Below are positions 8,810 through 17,641 of a stretch of 64,000 nt of DNA, in pieces (the first letter of the stretch is position 1; every line of letters begins with the position of its first letter). This stretch comes from Consotaella aegiceratis (GTDB lineage: Bacteria > Pseudomonadota > Alphaproteobacteria > Rhizobiales > Rhizobiaceae). A model generated the notes under the pieces. That model ran no database searches and was not told the origin of the DNA. It saw nothing but the letters and a program-made list of their open reading frames with translations. The DNA is taken from NCBI RefSeq assembly GCF_036541425.1, contig NZ_JAZHFT010000008.1, forward strand, positions 82,539 to 146,538, read 5' to 3'. The position numbers were made by a program, and so were the translations under genes.

Positions 8810-9762
8810 AGACGACTGCCATACTTCTCGCCGCACTGCTCTCGACCGTTGCGGTCGCCCATGCGGACGAAATCCGATACGCAACCTGGGCACAGCCGGG
8901 CGAGGCCCAATACGAAGGCGCTGTGGAATTCAAACGCGTCGTCGAGGAGAATTCCGACCACACCGTGACGATCTATCCGGGCGACCAGCTCGGCACGCCG
9001 GACGAGGTCTACTCGCAGATGGCGCTCGGTTCGACACAGATCCTGGCCTCCGGCGATCCGGGCATGAAGGAGATCGAATACCTCGCCCTGCCCTATCTCA
9101 TGAGCGGCATCGAAAACTACAAGGCCGTGCTCGATACCGACTTCGGCAAGGAGTGGAACGAGCAGATGACCGAGAACCGGAGCGCCCGGATTCTCGGTTT
9201 CATGCCGCGCAGCCCGCGCCAGATCAGCGCCAATGTCGTCATCAACAGCATGGACGACCTCAAGGGCCTGAAGCTCCGGGCCCCCGAGCGCGACTACTAT
9301 GTCGAGTCGCTGCGCGCGCTCGGCGCCAGCCCGACGCCGATGGCCTTCGCCGAGGTCTATACCGCGCTCCAGACCGGCATCGTCGACGGCCAGGAGAACC
9401 CCATCGAGACGATTTATGCCCAGAAGTTCTACGAAGTTCAGAAGGGCGTGGCGATGGTCGACTACATCAACAAGCCGGCCTATGTCGTGATCTCCGAGCC
9501 GTTCTGGCAGGGTCTGAGCGAGGAGGACCAAGCGCTCCTCGTCAAAGCGAACGACGCCTCCACCGCGAAGATCGAAGAGCTTCTGCCGCAGCAGACCGAG
9601 GACTACCTCAAGGAGATGGAGGAGGCCGGGGTGACGATCACCCATCCCGACAAGGAGCCTTTCATCGAGGCGACCCAATCGGTGCGCGACAAGCTCGGCA
9701 CGGCGGCCTGGGGCGAGGACGTCTACCAGCAGATCGTCGAGATCGGCGCCAAGGACATGTGA
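8806..9762 (+). CDS. TRAP transporter substrate-binding protein (DctP-type)
   Basis: 318 aa from the ATG at 8806, which overlaps the creatininase stop. The first 21 residues form a signal peptide ending AHA, so the mature protein starts near DEIRYATW. The body matches DctP proteins: YPGDQLGTPDEVYSQMALG, then LKGLKLRAP with the conserved Arg that usually pairs with a carboxylate, and QTGIVDGQENP. A carboxylate-containing ligand is therefore likely. It captures the solute in the periplasm for DctQM. It is the last gene before a strong terminator. Confidence 0.92.
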   Translation: MKTTAILLAALLSTVAVAHADEIRYATWAQPGEAQYEGAVEFKRVVEENSDHTVTIYPGDQLGTPDEVYSQMALGSTQILASGDPGMKEIEYLALPYLMSGIENYKAVLDTDFGKEWNEQMTENRSARILGFMPRSPRQISANVVINSMDDLKGLKLRAPERDYYVESLRALGASPTPMAFAEVYTALQTGIVDGQENPIETIYAQKFYEVQKGVAMVDYINKPAYVVISEPFWQGLSEEDQALLVKANDASTAKIEELLPQQTEDYLKEMEEAGVTITHPDKEPFIEATQSVRDKLGTAAWGEDVYQQIVEIGAKDM

Positions 9763-9766
9763 GACG

Positions 9767-9795
9767 GTCGGGCAGGCTGCTGCCCGACTTCTTTA
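9767..9795 (+). terminator. Rho-independent terminator after dctP
   Basis: GTCGGGCAG (9767-9775), a four-base loop and CTGCCCGAC (9780-9788) form a perfect nine-pair stem followed by TTCTTT. It ends the TRAP operon. A second GC-rich hairpin at 9802-9833 lies just ahead of the next gene and has no U tract. Confidence 0.8.
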
Positions 9796-9852
9796 CGCAA
9801 TGCGGCGCCGCAGCCCGAACAGCGCGGCGCCGCCGACTGAAACGAGGTCAGC

Positions 9853-11046
9853 ATGGATCAGGCTTCGAGCCTTCTCGCCCGGATCGACACGATCACCGAG
9901 GAGATCACCCCCGCACTGGTGGCGATCCGGCGGCGGATGCACGAGAACCCCGAACTGGGTTTCGAGGAATATGAAACCTCGGCGATGATCCAAGGCGAGT
10001 TGGACCGGATCGGGCTGTCCTGGAAGGGCGGCTTCGGCAAGACCGGGATCGCCGCCACGACGGGCGCCGGTTCCGGGCGCACCGTCGGGATGCGCAGCGA
10101 CTTCGACGCCCTGCCCATCGAGGAAACCGGCAATCCGCCTTACAAGTCCCGCAATCCGGGCCGGATGCATGCCTGCGGGCACGACGCCCACACCGCCATC
10201 GCCATCGGTGTGGCGGAGGTGATGGCCCGCCTCTCCAACGAGCTGCCCGGGCGGGCCTTCATGATCTTCCAGCCGGCGGAGGAAGGCCTGGGCGGAGCCC
10301 GGGCGATGATCGACGACGGTTTGCTCGACTGGATGCGGCCCGACCTCATGCTGGGCTTCCACAACTGGCCGCTGATCCCGGCCGGAACCATCGGCTACCA
10401 TCCCGGTACCGCCTTCGCCTCGACCGATCCGTTCGACATCGAGATCAGGGGCAAGTCGGGGCACGGCGCCCATCCCCATCTGGCGCGAGACCCGATCGTC
10501 GCGGCCGGCAGCCTGGTGGCGGCGCTGCAGACCATCGTCAGCCGCGAGATCGCACCGCTGTCGCCCGCCGTATTGACGGTCGGCGCGATCCATGGCGGTA
10601 CGGCGCGCAATCAAATACCGGATGTGGTGCGCTGCGAGGGCACCACCCGCGCCCAGGACCCGGCGGTGCGCGACACGGTGCGCGCGGCGATTCAGCGCGT
10701 CTGCCGCGGCATCGCGGAAGTGCACGGGGTGGAAGTCCGGCCGATCTTTCATCAGGGCGTGCCGCCCGTCGTCAACGACTCGGAGATCCTTGAGCCGGTG
10801 TTGGCAGCCGTGGAAGCGCAGATCGGCCCCGAGAACGTGATGGTTCTGCCGCAAGGCTCGATGGGATCAGAGGACTACGCGGAATTCTCGACCCGGTTCC
10901 CGAGCGCGCATTTGCGGATCGGCTCGCGGCTCGAAGGCCACGAGACGATGCTCCACCGCAGCGACTTCGATCTCGACGAGCGCTGCATCCCGACCGGCGT
11001 GCGCGCCATGGCGGCGGCGATGATCCGCATGATGGCTCCCTCCTGA
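9853..11046 (+). CDS. M20-family amidohydrolase / aminoacylase-like hydrolase
   Basis: 397 aa from the ATG at 9853, preceded by CGAGG. It has the M20D layout of hippurate hydrolase and N-acyl-amino-acid amidohydrolases. Metal ligands are visible as C108 and H110 in MHACGHDAH, E143-E144 in QPAEEG, H170 in LGFHNWP, and a late His in ETMLHRSDF. A dimerisation lid follows GKSGHGAHPH. Such enzymes release a carboxylic acid from an N-acylated amino acid or similar amide. It lies after the TRAP terminator but in the same direction, and is likely part of the same catabolic unit, though separately transcribed or reached by read-through. Confidence 0.88.
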   Translation: MDQASSLLARIDTITEEITPALVAIRRRMHENPELGFEEYETSAMIQGELDRIGLSWKGGFGKTGIAATTGAGSGRTVGMRSDFDALPIEETGNPPYKSRNPGRMHACGHDAHTAIAIGVAEVMARLSNELPGRAFMIFQPAEEGLGGARAMIDDGLLDWMRPDLMLGFHNWPLIPAGTIGYHPGTAFASTDPFDIEIRGKSGHGAHPHLARDPIVAAGSLVAALQTIVSREIAPLSPAVLTVGAIHGGTARNQIPDVVRCEGTTRAQDPAVRDTVRAAIQRVCRGIAEVHGVEVRPIFHQGVPPVVNDSEILEPVLAAVEAQIGPENVMVLPQGSMGSEDYAEFSTRFPSAHLRIGSRLEGHETMLHRSDFDLDERCIPTGVRAMAAAMIRMMAPS

Positions 11047-11098
11047 TCGCGCCCGCCGGCGCGATCATCCTTGCCGATCGGCGGGATGAGGTCGCGAA

Positions 11099-12457
11099 TT
11101 GTCGTATTGCCTTCTTCTATCGACCAAATTTGATTTTCATGCGCAAGCAAATCTGAAGACATCTCGCCTAAAGACCATCGATCGACGATGCTGCAGGATC
11201 GGCTTCTTGGACCCATGCGACCCAGACGACGGAGGTGATCGGTCCCGGAATAGTCGTTGGTGGCGGTTTCGGCTGCGATTTGCTCCCGATCTCGAACAGG
11301 CGTTTCAGAGAGATACGTTCGACAAGCGGAGACGCCGGCTCTTCTTCGTCAACGCCTGTATCGCCGGGCTTTGTCTCGCAGCGCTGCCTGCCGATTTCGT
11401 CGAACACAGCCGCCCGTGGCTCGCGGCGGCGATGCGGCTCGGTATCCTGCTGCCGATCCAGCTTCTCGGCCTTGCCGCCCTGCACAAAAGCCGGTCCAGC
11501 CGCGTCGAGTGCCTGGCCGTCGTCGTTCCCTTCGCCGCAGCCGTTCTGATCATCGGGCTGATCGGCCGCGCTACAGAGGCTGTCGATCCGGACGCGGCGG
11601 CTCGGTACTATGTCATAGCGGGTGCCATGGCGTTCACCTTCAATTTCGTGACGCCCGTCCAGATCCGTCACGCAGCCCTCGCGACGATGGCCGTCATCCT
11701 GACCTATGACGGCCTGGTCATCGCACCCTCGCGCCTGCATGGGGAGATGCTTCCCTTCGCGATCTTCGTCACCGCCATCTCGATCTTCTCTCTGACGACG
11801 CGATGGCGTCTGGAAAACGCGGAACGTCAAGAGTTCAAAAGCCGCGAAGCGCTGGTCGCCGCGAACCGACGATTGCAGACGCTGACCGAGAAACTGGCGG
11901 CGCAAGCCAACACCGATCCATTGACCGGCATCGCCAATCGGCGCCGCTTGCAGCAGCTTCTCGACGAGACCTGGGCCGAGGCCATCACACGCGGACACTG
12001 GATCGGCATCGCCCTCGCCGACATCGACCATTTCAAGACGCTGAACGACGCCTGCGGTCACGAAGACGGCGACCTCTGCCTCCAGCGCGTGGCGGATCGG
12101 CTGCAGGCCATCGTGACGCGAAAAGGCGGGCATCTGGCACGATATGGCGGCGAGGAATTCGTGGCGATCGTGCTGTTCGCCGATCCCGATGCCATCGTCA
12201 CCTTGGGCGAGGAACTCCGGTCCGGAATCGAGGCGCTGCATATCCCCAATCCCGGATTGGCGGAGAATGCGCACATGACGATCTCGGTCGGCGCAAGCAG
12301 CATGATCCCGACCGAGACGACCAAGCCGACCATTCTGTTGCGGGCTGCCGACAGGGCGCTCTACGAAGCCAAGCATCGCGGCCGCAATACCGTGGTCGGG
12401 CTTGCGGCGGTGTCCCATGCCGAGGACCTCATGACGGCCGATCTGCGCCGGGCCTGA
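11099..12457 (+). CDS. Membrane-anchored diguanylate cyclase (GGEEF), I-site degenerate
   Basis: Up to 452 aa; the start is uncertain because the longest frame begins at a TTG and no in-frame ATG lies before the membrane domain. A helix pair follows RRLFFVNACIAGL, and about six membrane helices span codons 80-230. A short linker then leads to a GGDEF domain with DPLTGIANRR and RYGGEEF (12140-12160), so the active site looks catalytic for making c-di-GMP from two GTP. The inhibitory I-site, normally RxxD five residues before GGDEF, reads RKGG (12119-12130), so product feedback is probably lost. The gene stands alone between two transport loci. Confidence 0.85.
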   Translation: MSYCLLLSTKFDFHAQANLKTSRLKTIDRRCCRIGFLDPCDPDDGGDRSRNSRWWRFRLRFAPDLEQAFQRDTFDKRRRRLFFVNACIAGLCLAALPADFVEHSRPWLAAAMRLGILLPIQLLGLAALHKSRSSRVECLAVVVPFAAAVLIIGLIGRATEAVDPDAAARYYVIAGAMAFTFNFVTPVQIRHAALATMAVILTYDGLVIAPSRLHGEMLPFAIFVTAISIFSLTTRWRLENAERQEFKSREALVAANRRLQTLTEKLAAQANTDPLTGIANRRRLQQLLDETWAEAITRGHWIGIALADIDHFKTLNDACGHEDGDLCLQRVADRLQAIVTRKGGHLARYGGEEFVAIVLFADPDAIVTLGEELRSGIEALHIPNPGLAENAHMTISVGASSMIPTETTKPTILLRAADRALYEAKHRGRNTVVGLAAVSHAEDLMTADLRRA

Positions 12458-12646
12458 CGGCGTAAAGGCGCCTCGCTGCCGATGCTTCTTCGGGTTGGCG
12501 CCTTGCAGACGACTTGACCCGCTGCCGCGTCAGCGAGATCAAAGAAGGGGGCTGCGTCGGGATCCCCGGCCGCTTGGCCCGATCTGACATCAAACCGACA
12601 TCCACGGCTCCTAACAGGGGAGCGAACGGATAGACATAGAACGCTC

Positions 12647-13714
12647 TTGGCCAGCCTCAGCATCGACAATGTCAGCAAGCTCTTCGGGTCCAGCGCCGCC
12701 GTCGACGGCGTCGACCTTGAGGTGGAGTCGGGCAGTTTCACCGCGCTTCTCGGGCCATCCGGATGCGGCAAGACCACCCTCCTCCGGCTGGTCGCCGGCC
12801 TCGAACGCCCCTCCGGCGGGCGAATCGCCATCGGCGAGCGGACGGTGGCCGACAAGGGCGTTTTCGCCGAGCCCGAGGATCGCGGCCTCGGCATGGTGTT
12901 CCAGTCCTACGCGCTCTGGCCGCACATGACGGTGAGCGGCAACGTCGAATTCGGGCTCAAGCTGCGTCGCCTGTCGCGGCGCGACCGGCGCATGCGCGTC
13001 GCGGAGGCCCTGGAGACCGTGGGCCTCAGCGACTATGCCGAACGCCGCCCGGCCGAGCTGTCCGGCGGACAGCGCCAGCGCGTCGCGCTCGCCCGCTGCC
13101 TGGCGCTGAATCCGCCGCTGATCCTGCTCGACGAACCCCTGGCCAATCTGGACGCTCATTTGCGCGGCACCATGCAGCGCGAATTCCGTCGCATCCACCA
13201 GAAGACCGGCACGACCTTCCTCTACGTGACGCACGACCAGTCGGAAGCGATGGCGCTCGCCGACCGGATCGCCGTCATGGAAGGCGGCCGGCTGGAGCAG
13301 ATCGCGGCCCCGCCCGATCTCTATCGCCGGCCGGCCACGCCCTCGGTGGCCCGCTTCATCGGCAGCGGTTTCCTGTTGCCGGTAGAGGTGACCGGAAGCG
13401 ACGGCAACGGCCGGGTGCAGGCCACGATCGCCGGTACCCGGCTCATGCTTCCCGGCATCGCCGCAAAGGGGCCGGCGCTGGCCTGCCTTCGCGCGGAGGA
13501 CGTCACCCTCCTGCCTCGCGCCCGCTCGGACGCCGAAATCCCGGGTTGGGTCGTCGACTGCACGTTCGCCGGCCATGACTACCTCATCGACGTGCAGGTC
13601 GAGCCATCGAAGACCGCGATCCGAGGCCGGTCCTGCGAGGCCATCGAACCGGGACATCCGGTGGCGGTCGCGGTCCATGGCGGCTGGGTCCTGCCCGCCG
13701 AGACCCCGGCATGA
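12647..13714 (+). CDS. ABC transporter ATP-binding protein (FbpC/PotA type)
   Basis: 355 aa from a TTG. Walker A is GPSGCGKTT (residues 36-44); the signature LSGGQRQRVALARC and Walker B LILLDEP follow, with the H-loop in VTHDQSEAMALADR. A C-terminal TOBE-like domain holds LRAEDVTLL. It powers import by the double-domain permease at 15919-17619. The class is used for ferric iron, thiamine, polyamines and phosphorylated organics. Its stop overlaps the next ATG (ATGA), tying it to the metallo-beta-lactamase-fold gene. Confidence 0.9.
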   Translation: MASLSIDNVSKLFGSSAAVDGVDLEVESGSFTALLGPSGCGKTTLLRLVAGLERPSGGRIAIGERTVADKGVFAEPEDRGLGMVFQSYALWPHMTVSGNVEFGLKLRRLSRRDRRMRVAEALETVGLSDYAERRPAELSGGQRQRVALARCLALNPPLILLDEPLANLDAHLRGTMQREFRRIHQKTGTTFLYVTHDQSEAMALADRIAVMEGGRLEQIAAPPDLYRRPATPSVARFIGSGFLLPVEVTGSDGNGRVQATIAGTRLMLPGIAAKGPALACLRAEDVTLLPRARSDAEIPGWVVDCTFAGHDYLIDVQVEPSKTAIRGRSCEAIEPGHPVAVAVHGGWVLPAETPA

Positions 13715-14814
13715 AGGCAACGGCGATTTCCGGCTTCGGCGAGAAGGGCCCGGCCGCATTCCTGGTCGAGGCCGGCGACGCGCGGCTGCTGCTCGATCTC
13801 GGGCGCGGCCCCGATCACGGCCGGCGACCCGATCTGGCATCCGTGGGCCAAGTGGACGCCGTGCTGATCAGCCACGGCCACGGCGATCATGTCGGCTCGC
13901 TCGACCGGCTGCCGACGATCGGCAACCCGCCCGTCTACGCCTCCGACGTGGTGCGGCGGCTGACGCGCGATCCGGCTCTGGCCTCGGCACGCAGCCTGCC
14001 GCTTTGCGGCACGATGGGCATCTGCGGGATCACCGTCCGCACGGGCCGCGACGGCCACGCGCCGGGCGGCGTCTGGCTTCATCTCGCCGCCGGCGAAAGC
14101 CTGTTTTACAGCGGCGACTTTTCCCTTGAATCGCAGCTCTTTCCGTTCGATCCACCGCCCACTGCCAATTTGGCCATTCTGGACGCCTCCTATGGCGCCA
14201 ATGACGAGCCGCTCGATCCGGCGGTCGACCGACTGGCGGCGTTGGCCGAAGCCGGTCCGGTGCTCCTGCCCGCGCCGCCCGCTGGCCGGGGGCTCGAAAT
14301 GGCGGTTCGCCTGCAGGAGCGAACGAACCTGCCCATTGCGCTTTGTCCGGCACATCTCGGCGTCGCTCGCACCATGCTCGATCCCGCCTCGGCCGGCTGC
14401 CTGACCGCGGACGGGACGCCTCGTCTGCGCGGCGTCATCGAAACGGCCGAGCGGCTGACCGAAGACAGCAGTCCTTGCGGCATCATGATCGCCGCGTCGG
14501 CCGACGGGACCGGAGGCGTTGCCGGCGCCCTGCTGCGCCGCTGGCAGAAGGACCGGGACGTGACCATCGTCTTCACCGGCCATCTGGCCCGGGGGACGCC
14601 TGCCGAAAGGCTCGTGGATGCGGGGCGCGCCGAATTCGTGCGGTGGAACGTGCACCCGCGATTGCGCGACTTGAGGGCGCTCGCCGGGCAGCTCGACGCG
14701 CGCGTCGTCATGCCCGCCTTTCTCGACCGCTCCGAACTGGGCGCGCTTGAGAAAATCCTCGACGACGTGCCTCTCGTTTCGTCGCCACACATCGGCGGGC
14801 CCGCCGAACCGTGA
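13711..14814 (+). CDS. Metallo-beta-lactamase-fold protein of beta-CASP type in an ABC operon
   Basis: 367 aa. The zinc motif H55-x-H57-x-D59-H60 (SHGHGDH) is intact, with H116 in GRDGHAPGG and D136 in YSGDFS supplying the remaining ligands. Past this the protein resembles COG1236/beta-CASP nucleases: AILDASYG at 155-162 (motif A), TGHLARGTPAER at 289-300 (motif B) and NVHPRLRDL at 313-321 (motif C). The final canonical His region reads VVMPAFLD, without the His. Beta-CASP enzymes normally cut RNA or DNA, so finding one between the ATPase and the binding protein of an importer is unexpected. It may instead be a phosphodiesterase acting on the imported compound. Confidence 0.8.
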   Translation: MKATAISGFGEKGPAAFLVEAGDARLLLDLGRGPDHGRRPDLASVGQVDAVLISHGHGDHVGSLDRLPTIGNPPVYASDVVRRLTRDPALASARSLPLCGTMGICGITVRTGRDGHAPGGVWLHLAAGESLFYSGDFSLESQLFPFDPPPTANLAILDASYGANDEPLDPAVDRLAALAEAGPVLLPAPPAGRGLEMAVRLQERTNLPIALCPAHLGVARTMLDPASAGCLTADGTPRLRGVIETAERLTEDSSPCGIMIAASADGTGGVAGALLRRWQKDRDVTIVFTGHLARGTPAERLVDAGRAEFVRWNVHPRLRDLRALAGQLDARVVMPAFLDRSELGALEKILDDVPLVSSPHIGGPAEP

Positions 14815-14901
14815 TTGTCACCTGACCGTCATGCGGGCTTGCTAGAGCCGGGCATCGCGGCCAAGGAACGCCGCAGGCTTTTGGAAATCAGGGATCTTTC
14901 G

Positions 14902-15897
14902 ATGAGACATTGGCTTGCCTCGCTCTGCACTGCCGCCGGCCTTGCCGCCGCGCTCCTTCCCCCAAGCGCCCTGGCGCAGGACGGCCAGACGGTGACCGTC
15001 TACACCTCGCAGCCGACTGAGCAGATGACCGCGGTTATCGAGGCCTTCAACAAGGATCATCCTGACATCAAGGTCGAGCTGTTCCGCTCCGGCACCACGG
15101 AGGTGATGAACAAGCTGCAGGCCGAGTTCGCGGCCGGCCACAGCGACGCCGACGTGGTGCTGATCGCCGACGCCGTCGCCATGACGCGGCTGAAGAACGA
15201 CGACCGTCTGCTTGCCTATCCCGACGCGCCGACCGACAGCCTGCCCCAATCCGTGGTCGATCCCGACAAGACCTTCTTCGGCACCAAGCTGATCACCACC
15301 GGCATCGTCTACAACACCAATCTCGTCGACGAACCGCCGACATCCTGGAAGGATCTGACCGATCCGGACGTGGCCTCGCAACTGATCATGCCGAGCCCGC
15401 TTTATTCGGGCGCGGCGGTGATCCACGTCGGCACCATGGTGCAGCAGCCCGACTTCGGTTGGGACTATTATGAGACGCTGGCCGACAACGGCGCCATCGC
15501 CGGACAGGGCAACGGCTCGGTCATCGAGGCCGTGGCGCGCGGCGAAAAGGCCTACGGCATCATCATCGAGTACATGGCGCTCAACGCCAGGGCCGAAGGA
15601 TCGCCGGTCGACTTCGTCTTCCCCGAAGAGGGCGTCTCCTCGATCACCCAACCGATCGCGATCCTCAAGGGCACGGATGCCGAAGAGGCCGCCAAGACCT
15701 TCGTCGACTGGCAGCTCTCCGAAGCCGCCCAGAAGCAGTCGGTCGAGCAGGGCTATTTCCCCATCTTCGCCGGAGTGCCCTCTCCCACCGGCTATCCGGA
15801 TGTGTCGTCGCTCAAGATCCTCGATGCCGACTACGGCCGGATGCTCGAGGACGACGAAGCCAACAAGCGCACCTTTGCCGACCTGTTCGGCGGCTGA
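14902..15897 (+). CDS. ABC transporter periplasmic substrate-binding protein (iron/organophosphate class)
   Basis: 331 aa from the ATG at 14902; the frame is open further upstream but lacks a plausible start there. A signal peptide ends at SALAQ (about residue 25). The mature protein opens VTVYTSQPTEQM, as in FbpA/AfuA-type class II binding proteins. It contains QGNGSVIEAVARGEKAYGI, a loop seen in phosphorylated-ligand members of the family. The tyrosine pair that binds ferric iron in FbpA is not obvious, so a phosphonate or sugar phosphate is at least as likely as iron. It precedes its permease gene by about 20 bases. Confidence 0.85.
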   Translation: MRHWLASLCTAAGLAAALLPPSALAQDGQTVTVYTSQPTEQMTAVIEAFNKDHPDIKVELFRSGTTEVMNKLQAEFAAGHSDADVVLIADAVAMTRLKNDDRLLAYPDAPTDSLPQSVVDPDKTFFGTKLITTGIVYNTNLVDEPPTSWKDLTDPDVASQLIMPSPLYSGAAVIHVGTMVQQPDFGWDYYETLADNGAIAGQGNGSVIEAVARGEKAYGIIIEYMALNARAEGSPVDFVFPEEGVSSITQPIAILKGTDAEEAAKTFVDWQLSEAAQKQSVEQGYFPIFAGVPSPTGYPDVSSLKILDADYGRMLEDDEANKRTFADLFGG

Positions 15898-15918
15898 TCC
15901 GTCGGCTATCAGGCGCCC

Positions 15919-17619
15919 ATGCGCCTTTCGACACGACACGCCGGCGAGACCTGGCTTCTCGCCGGCATCGCACTCTACCTGCTTGCCTTCACCCTGTGGC
16001 CGCTGGGCCGGCTTCTGGCCGAAGCCATGGGCCCCGGCAAGAGCGGCGCGCCGCTCGGCTTCCTGTTCGAGCAATGGCAGGGCCGCTCGGTCTCCCGCGC
16101 GTTCTTCAACACGCTCGAATCCTCGCTTCTGGCGACGCTGGTCTCCACCGTGTTCGGCACACTCATGGCGCTGGTGGTGACGCTGACGGATGTACGATGG
16201 AAGTCGGCGATCGTCTTCGTGCTGATGCTGCCGCTGCTCATCCCGCCGCAGATCACGGCGCTCGCCTGGCTACAACTGGTCGGCCCCTCCAGCCCGCTGC
16301 TCGCGCCGCTGGGGCTGGCCAGCGAATACGGCCGGACTAACCCGCTCTATTCGCTCGGCGGCATCGTGCTCGTCATGGGTATCGAGCATTCGACCCTGGT
16401 CTTCCTGGCGGTGCGGGCCGGGCTCGTCGGCCTGCCGCGCGACCTGGTGGAGGCAGCCCGGATCAGCGGCGCCAAACCTCTGCGGAGCGTGGTTTTCGTC
16501 GTCCTGCCGCTCGCTCTGCCCGCCGTCCTGGCCGGCGCTTCGCTCGCCTTCGTCTCCTCCATCGGCAATTTCGGCGTGCCGGCGCTGTTGGGCATTCCAG
16601 GGCGCTACACGGTGCTGACCACCCTCATCTATCAGCGGCTTAACGGCTTCGGTCCGAGCGTTCTCGGCGAAGTTGGGGCGATCGCGGTGATCCTGCTGCT
16701 GCTGGCGGTCGTCGGTCTCGGCCTGCGCGCCGTCCTCGCCGCGCGCATGAACGCCGTCACCGAGCGCAGCGGAGCGACCTTGCAACCCTTCGCGCTGGAC
16801 CGCTGGCGCCCGGCAACGGAGGGCGCGGTCTGGACGCTGCTCGGGCTGGCTGCCCTGCTTCCGCTGGCCGCGCTGTTCGCCGCCTCGGTGACGCCGGCGG
16901 TGGGCGTGCCGCTCGGCTTCGACACGGTGACCCTCGCCAATTTCCGCTTCGCGGTGCTCGAAAACGAGGCCACTCGGCGCGCCTTCGTCAACAGTTTCGT
17001 CCTGGCCGGCACGGCGGCGTGCGTCTGCGCGCTGCTCTCGGTGCCGCTCGCCTATCTGTCGGTGCTGCGGCGGCTACCGCTGGCGCGCACCCTGGAGCTC
17101 GTCGCCGACACGCCCTACGCCATCCCCGGCATCGTGCTGGCGCTGGGCATCATCATGGTGTTCCTGCCACCGCTGCCTCTGCTCAACGTCTCGATCTACG
17201 GCACGATCTGGATCATCCTCGTCGCCTATCTCGCCCGCTTCCTGACGCTGGCGCTGCGGCCGGTGGTCGCCGGGCTGGAGACGCTGGAGCCGGCGCTCGA
17301 CGAAGCGGCGCGGGTGGTCGGCGCGCGGACTGGCCGTCGGCTCGTCTCGATCGTCCTGCCGCTGGCCGCCCCTCACGCGGCGGCCGGCGCCCTGCTGATC
17401 TTCATGACCGCCTTCAACGAACTGACGGTGTCGGCCCTGCTCTGGTCGACAGGCTCGGAAACGCTGGGCGTTGCCGTGTTCTTCCTGCAATACGAAGGCA
17501 ACTCGCCGGCGGCGTCCGCCCTGGCGGTGGCCTCGGTCGCCGTTACCCTGGCGCTCGCGGGCCTCGTCAGCCTGTTCGGCCGCGGGCTGCCCGCCGGCGT
17601 GGTGCCCTGGGCGGCCTGA
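15919..17619 (+). CDS. ABC transporter permease, two fused domains (FbpB type)
   Basis: 566 aa with about 12 membrane helices in two homologous halves. Each half carries an EAA loop that docks the ATPase: EAARISGAKPLRSVVF and EAARVVGARTGRRLVS. The fused arrangement is standard for FbpB/AfuB-type importers, so a single gene suffices for the channel. It ends the operon ATPase, MBL protein, binding protein, permease. The AraC-family gene beyond is on the opposite strand, and the two stops are about 20 bases apart. Confidence 0.92.
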   Translation: MRLSTRHAGETWLLAGIALYLLAFTLWPLGRLLAEAMGPGKSGAPLGFLFEQWQGRSVSRAFFNTLESSLLATLVSTVFGTLMALVVTLTDVRWKSAIVFVLMLPLLIPPQITALAWLQLVGPSSPLLAPLGLASEYGRTNPLYSLGGIVLVMGIEHSTLVFLAVRAGLVGLPRDLVEAARISGAKPLRSVVFVVLPLALPAVLAGASLAFVSSIGNFGVPALLGIPGRYTVLTTLIYQRLNGFGPSVLGEVGAIAVILLLLAVVGLGLRAVLAARMNAVTERSGATLQPFALDRWRPATEGAVWTLLGLAALLPLAALFAASVTPAVGVPLGFDTVTLANFRFAVLENEATRRAFVNSFVLAGTAACVCALLSVPLAYLSVLRRLPLARTLELVADTPYAIPGIVLALGIIMVFLPPLPLLNVSIYGTIWIILVAYLARFLTLALRPVVAGLETLEPALDEAARVVGARTGRRLVSIVLPLAAPHAAAGALLIFMTAFNELTVSALLWSTGSETLGVAVFFLQYEGNSPAASALAVASVAVTLALAGLVSLFGRGLPAGVVPWAA

Positions 17620-17641
17620 TCGGCGCGGCTGGCGACAGTCG

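Noticed and set aside
12458..12646. Riboswitch or small RNA ahead of the ABC-MBL operon
   Set aside because: Only a weak GGCGCC stem is present; no known riboswitch core could be recognised.
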